The position numbers and the translations under genes were made by a program. 64,000 nt of DNA. Source: Symbiodinium sp. CCMP2592. Taxonomy: Eukaryota > Sar > Dinophyceae > Suessiales > Symbiodiniaceae. How positions within the stretch are numbered: position 1 is the stretch's first letter; each line of letters starts with the position of its first letter. The stretch covers positions 338,001 to 402,000 of the forward strand of contig CAJNDT010004713.1 in the NCBI GenBank assembly GCA_905221615.1. The letters are read 5' to 3'. This document shows, piece by piece, positions 49,601 to 55,600 of the stretch. A model generated the notes under the pieces. It saw only the letters and a program-made list of their open reading frames with translations, ran no database searches and was not told the DNA's origin.

Positions 49601-52600
49601 CGTACGTCTTGGGCGAGTTCCCGCTTAGCGGGGTGGACGATTGCCCGCTGTCTTTTGAAAATCCTCGTTGCCAGGCTCGCCCTGGAGCGCAATGCATGTC
49701 GGAAGTTTTTCCCTAGGGTTGCAAGAGGCTCTATCGGAGGCGGAAGAAATTATTGAAGGTTTAATCCCATGGATCGTCCCCAAAACACCATTTCAATTGC
49801 GAAAGGCTTCTATGCTGTTCCTCTCAATGATGTACGAACTAGATTAGGGCCTTATCGATAATGTTGATGAACGCTGTAAGCTCAGGAATATAGGACTGAA
49901 CCGTTAACGTTAGACCTGAAACCCTAATTCAGGGATGTTGGTGTCTCTGGCAATTCCACGCCGGAGGCGCTATTCTGGTGGCCGTCGGGTGCCAGCATCG
50001 AAGCTTCGACGAGGCGCCAGTCTGCCACGAAGTCAGCGTTTCGGCTTCAGGCCGATACCGGGTTAACTCGAATAGGGTTCTTGTTAGGGGTTTTACTCTG
50101 TTTGAGAGATGTTTACAGTTGTTTAGTAAAGAAGCCTCAAACATTAGAATAGGCTATTTGGGGTATACAGTGCTGTTGCATTCAGGAAGCTTGAGGAACA
50201 GTACTGCAAATAGTTCAAGATTCTTTGGCACCTTAAATTGCTCAGTATTAAGAAATTCACTTCAAAGTACCATGAAGAACAGCCCTTATATCAGTGTACC
50301 CATAATCTACCCCAAAGGCAGTGATTCTAATCATTAAGGCCCACTCGCAAAAAAGTTGTCTCTGTCTCCGGGGACAGGTGGCGCAAGACTTCAATGCTCC
50401 GGCTTCGCAGCTGCTCGCATTGTTTAACAAGGCGGGTGTCGATATACCGAGGGGGCCAAAGTAATTCAGGGTTTTACACCCAAAAGCTCCGATTCTAGTA
50501 GTTCTTGAGGCCCGCGAGACTCGAAGTCAGCCTGTTTCGGAATTTGTTGATGGCGGAGGAGGTACCCTTGAACCTCCGCAACGTTCTTAACATCCTACAA
50601 CAGTGAGATGGTAGTTAGACCTTCCATTTCTTGTCCGAAGGCTCCACAGAACAACCAAATAGGTCGGCGACAAGCGTCCAAGCCCGTCTGGGGGTTTGCA
50701 GCATGAAGAAGGAGAACAAATTTCGAGGTCCAAGAAGACTCTTGACAGAATGTCGATTTTGCAGCCTATCTATTCGTATGTTGCGGATCTTCAAAACTCC
50801 TGCAAGGCAATGCACAAGCTGTCGAATCATTGTCGCGCGCTTCTGGAGCGGCAAGTGCCTAGGCTTCACCAGGAGATAGTTCCATCTTGCGTGCGTTGTG
50901 GCTGTTGTTTGTTTGGTTCTTGGGTGGTCCGGGGTCACAAACCCAAATTCTACGACCGACCATCAACCCGCCCGCAAGCCGGACGCCGAAACCCAAAACG
51001 CACAAGCTCCAAACCGCAAAGTCATGAGCGCAGCCTCATGTTGAACCTAGTTTCATGTCAGAGTCAGGGAGTGTCTTCCAGAATAAGAACCCCAAAAACG
51101 GACACTCAGAACACGTGCCAACTCTACAAGGATCCTACGAGCTTCTAGCAACCAGGGCTGGGGCCGTTAGATCTTAGGGTTGTATACGGGTCAAAACAGC
51201 GGTCCTTTTGGGAATATTTTTGTACTGAGTCTGTCATTATTTCACCGTTGACATTCCCCTCTGGCTAAACCCTACTGTGATGATTGCACGATACTTCAAG
51301 CAGCCTTCTTACAAAGCCAAAAAACCTTCCGTTGGTATTTTGTGTTGCGGGTGTAGGGTTCCTCAAACGCCGAATGATAGTGTTACAGATAGTTCCCATA
51401 ATCCGTTCCCCCATTCCCTACTAAGAACCAGACTCTAAGGCGGCTTAAGCCTTAGTAGACCGCAAGATGCCACGCATGAGTCCTTAGCCACACTTGGGAG
51501 TTTCGGAAAATAAACGACCGCGAATCAAGAGCTTTTAAGCAGCGGGATCCAGAGCCACTCGCACCCAACGTTCTGGTTTCGAATCTTTCCAAACCCCCCC
51601 ATTCGAGGTTGAAGAGGAGGGAGAGGCGGAGGGGCTGCCTGGCCCTCGGACGTGCTTTGTTTCTGCCTGCCTACGGTAAGGTTCTTTGGTCTCAGTGTTC
51701 CTCAGAGTGAAACAGGAAACTCGATGTGTTTCTGGCCTTCACTATGGCAGGTCGCATGTATTTGTGTGTGACTCCATGGTTGAAATCATCAGCCGTGCTC
51801 GAAATGTCACACATTGCTGGGTGGTAGTAGGTTCCTATACTTACCTTTGGTTGGTAGGGCATGGAGGAATGGGGTACAATTATAACTACCTGCTATTACT
51901 ACCATTCTTCCATTCCCTACTAACCAAAGGTAAGGAATGCAGGATTCTGCGTCCGAGTTGCGAGTTGAGGCTTTGTAGGCGCTCGGTTCAACCAGGCGAA
52001 AGAGCCTCGTAAACTTCGGTCGTCCGGTAGTTGCTCTTTCAAAGTAGTCTCTGCTGTGACGTGTTTTCATGTTCCGACGTGAACACCAAGATCACCCCGA
52101 AGGCAAGTTCAGCTGTACGAGCCTTGCTGTAGGAGGCTGGACATGCACACCCGAATCCCCTGAGCCAGCTCATGAAGCTCCAAAGAAAGATGCCTCTTAT
52201 TTCTTGCAGTCTCTCCCAAACCCTACCTGCGACCCTGAAGTGCACTGCATTTTTCTTTAATTTTTTGACGGAATCGGACTCAAGATCCATACAATAGTCC
52301 TTGTACTTCTTGAAATCCCCATGTTCCCGCATTTTGGCAGGTTTCCTGATAGTCTGAAGACCGAAACTTCGGCGGTTGGCCCAGGTCCCAACGGCCAATG
52401 CAGTCGGGTGAGGTGGGGATGCCACATTAACACAAGAAGAACATCGGGAGGCTTTGGTTTCACGGCAATGCAGGGTATGTAAGGAGTTCGCCTTCGGATC
52501 GTGGCAGAGTGAAGGCTTCGAGCGGAAGGTGCAAGAATGCTGAGAATGTTGGATTCTGGATTTTAGTCGTAGCTCTTGGGTTTCGGGTTCGGATTTCGGC

Positions 52601-55600
52601 TTTATTTCGAAGCTCACAGAAAGAGGTTTGCAAAAAACAGTCCCGATGGTTGCGACTGGTTGAAGGTCTGGAAGCTGAGATATGTAAAACCCTGATCAGT
52701 CAATCCCGTTCACACGGACTGCAACAAGTATCTTACCATAAAGACCCTGAAGCCCGAAATCTTACACCCCTTAGTGCGACACCCGAGTGCTCCATATACA
52801 ACGACCGCCTACATCTGCATTCAATTCTGGCGTAATGTGTCAGATTTAGTCCTGTCAGGGTTGGGTTTCACGTAGATGTGGGCTGCGCCTTGGAGCCGAA
52901 TGACGACGTTTGCAGGATGAGTGTTGATCTCGTCAAGGCAACACCAACTTCGCTTTCTCGTGAAAGACCAAAAGGAGCCATGAGCAGCTGAGAAATTCAC
53001 AATAGTACTGTTTTGATGAACCTTCTATAAATATGACGGGCCCGAAAACCCCAGTCTACTTGATTGTTAAGGCCCCTATAAAAATAACCTGGCGGCTCAA
53101 CAAGCTGGTAGAAAGAACCCTGGAGCATTTAAACCCAAAACCCTAGACACGAAAGCCGACTTAAGGGTTGTCTTGGATAGCCAAAGTCTGATTTTTGGCT
53201 ACCTTCGCTCGTGTTGTCGGATGCCAACCAGGAAGAAGGTTATCCAGGTAAAGGCGGGGCAACCCAATTACACTACACCGCGAACCAGCCCTCAACGTTT
53301 GAATGTAAGCTCGAAGCATTTAACCCTTATCTGCACTCTATACAAACCCTGTGCCCCAAGCCCCAAAAGCTTTGAGCCGAAGGTGGTGGCCGGCGGCAGC
53401 TTTGTGAAAGATTCCCTGAAGCGTGGCGCCCAGTTCCGTGTTTCCGACGACTCGCACACGAAATGATGCGAAATCTGGCGCTCTCCTAGAGTAAACTTAT
53501 ATTGTTATGGGTAGTGTTTCAGACAACGAACCCCCAACCGTCGGCGCTCTGGCGAGTTTCCCAATCTAGTTGCCATGAAGCTTGTGGCGATTCACTGGGC
53601 TGAAGGATTGAGGGTTTAGGTCAGGGGTCAGATGCTCAGGCTCGAGCACAACCTCTGGTTCAGGGGTCTAGGGCCAATCTTGGACCCCTGGAATGAAAAA
53701 TGCTCGTATCGTGTGCAGCAACCCGGGTCCTAGGTACCGCAGGTCATTTCGGCCTCCGCACTACGTATCTCCTCCTAAGCCCCCCAAAGCCGGAATCTCC
53801 CAGAATCTGATGAAAAAACAAATAAATTTCCTATAAAAATTCATCAAGACATTTTATCCAGAGGAGAAGCCCAGAAGAGAAACAAGGTTCTGAAAACAAC
53901 GAAAGCCCTGAAAAGCCATACGAAGTTTATGTGGGCTTCCGGCCTTTCCGCAGAGGTCGGATCAGGAGATCGCAGGACAGAAGGCCACGGGTTTGGGGTC
54001 TTTGCTATAGGGGCTTAGAGAATTACCAATACCATTATCGGGCTCCTGATTTTCATTGTAGTATGATATACCTGCATACTCTAATCATTAAGGCTTCTGG
54101 TTTAGGGTCTAGGATCGAGCTTAGGGTGGAGAGTTTGTACGATTTTGAGTCCTAAAGGGCATGGTGTTTGTGGTTTCAAGTTTGAGGCTTCCGCAGTTCA
54201 CAATCCGGTTAGAGTTCAGGTGTGACGTTTGTGGGTATAGGTTTGTTCAGGAGGGCATGAAAGGCACTACCAGTCGTTCTGCAATCTGCCTTTTTGAGCT
54301 AGGGCTTTTGGTTTGGTGCCACATACCCTACGTAACAAATGACCTGCGAACTAAGCTCCTTGATCATTCAAGGAATATAGAAGCCTGGTGTTTACCAATG
54401 CTTTTCCTTATAAAGTACCCCAGACTCCGCCATTGCTTCAAGGATTGATTCTATATTTGTATATCATGTTGTGTTCGTTTGAAGTTCATCCCGACGGCCC
54501 TGAGTTTGAAGCGGCTGAACAAGACTCAGACGTTGGTTGGGATTCAGTTCCTGTGTGACCGCTTTTCGCCGATGTATTTTTGAATGTTGCTGTCATTTGG
54601 GGGTTGCGCTGCTATCTAGGATGCATTCAGTTTCGCCCAGTCAAACTCATGGGCGCCATTTCGACATCAGTCCTATTCTGTCTCCATTTTGATTTCATGC
54701 GGAGTGGGGGACGCTTGTGGAGACTTATTGTTGATCCCCTGTACCTTCAATTGGAAAGCATTTCTTGGCACTGCCCGCCCCGGGTATCCTGCACTCTGCA
54801 GTAACGGGTCGAAGTTCTCTTCAGACCTTCTACAGGGGAATTGGAAAAGTGCCACAAAGCCTCATGCCTAAATGCGCGCCTCAAAACATGACTCCAACCA
54901 GATTGAAAACCAGAGACTCGAAATTGAGGTCAACAAGAAGCTTCAAGAGAAAAGAAAGGACCTGTCGCGCCCTCAGTGTTAATTCAAGAGGTCTGCATAG
55001 TCAGAAATATTATCGATTCTTGCCCCTACATAATTAAACCGCCATGTAGCCCCCAAAATCCTGTTTCAAACATTACGGCCCCCACGTTTTGACAAGCACT
55101 TCTCCTGGGAAGTGGACATGTCTCAGCTGTTTTGCTTCGGCCACTATGTAGGACTGTAGGAGTTTACAGTTCAGGCTTTATGTGTATGTATATATATACA
55201 TGTACATATGTATGTATGTATATATATATACATATGAGACCATCCGACAGTCGTAAGTTTGGATAAACTAGGTTGTGTTACTGCGCAGACAAGCCGGACA
55301 ACCAAAACGGCAATGTTCAAGCAAGCTCTTGATTGCCCTCTTTCTGTAGATCCTGCTTTCAAGCCAACAACCACAAGGACGCTGCTCAAGTAAGCTCTTG
55401 ACTTCGTTCTTTCTATGTTGCCCGCCGGGGCAAACACGTGATCTTGAAGAACGATTTCGGCCTTCCGAAAGGCAGGAACCTCCCTCTGCAGGTCAAAGCA
55501 GGAAAGCTGTTAGATACAGAGCCTGCTTGTATGGTCTACGACGAGTGTTCTTTTCGCTGCACAAGTCTCGCATACCCCAACGCTTTCAACCTGCAACCCA

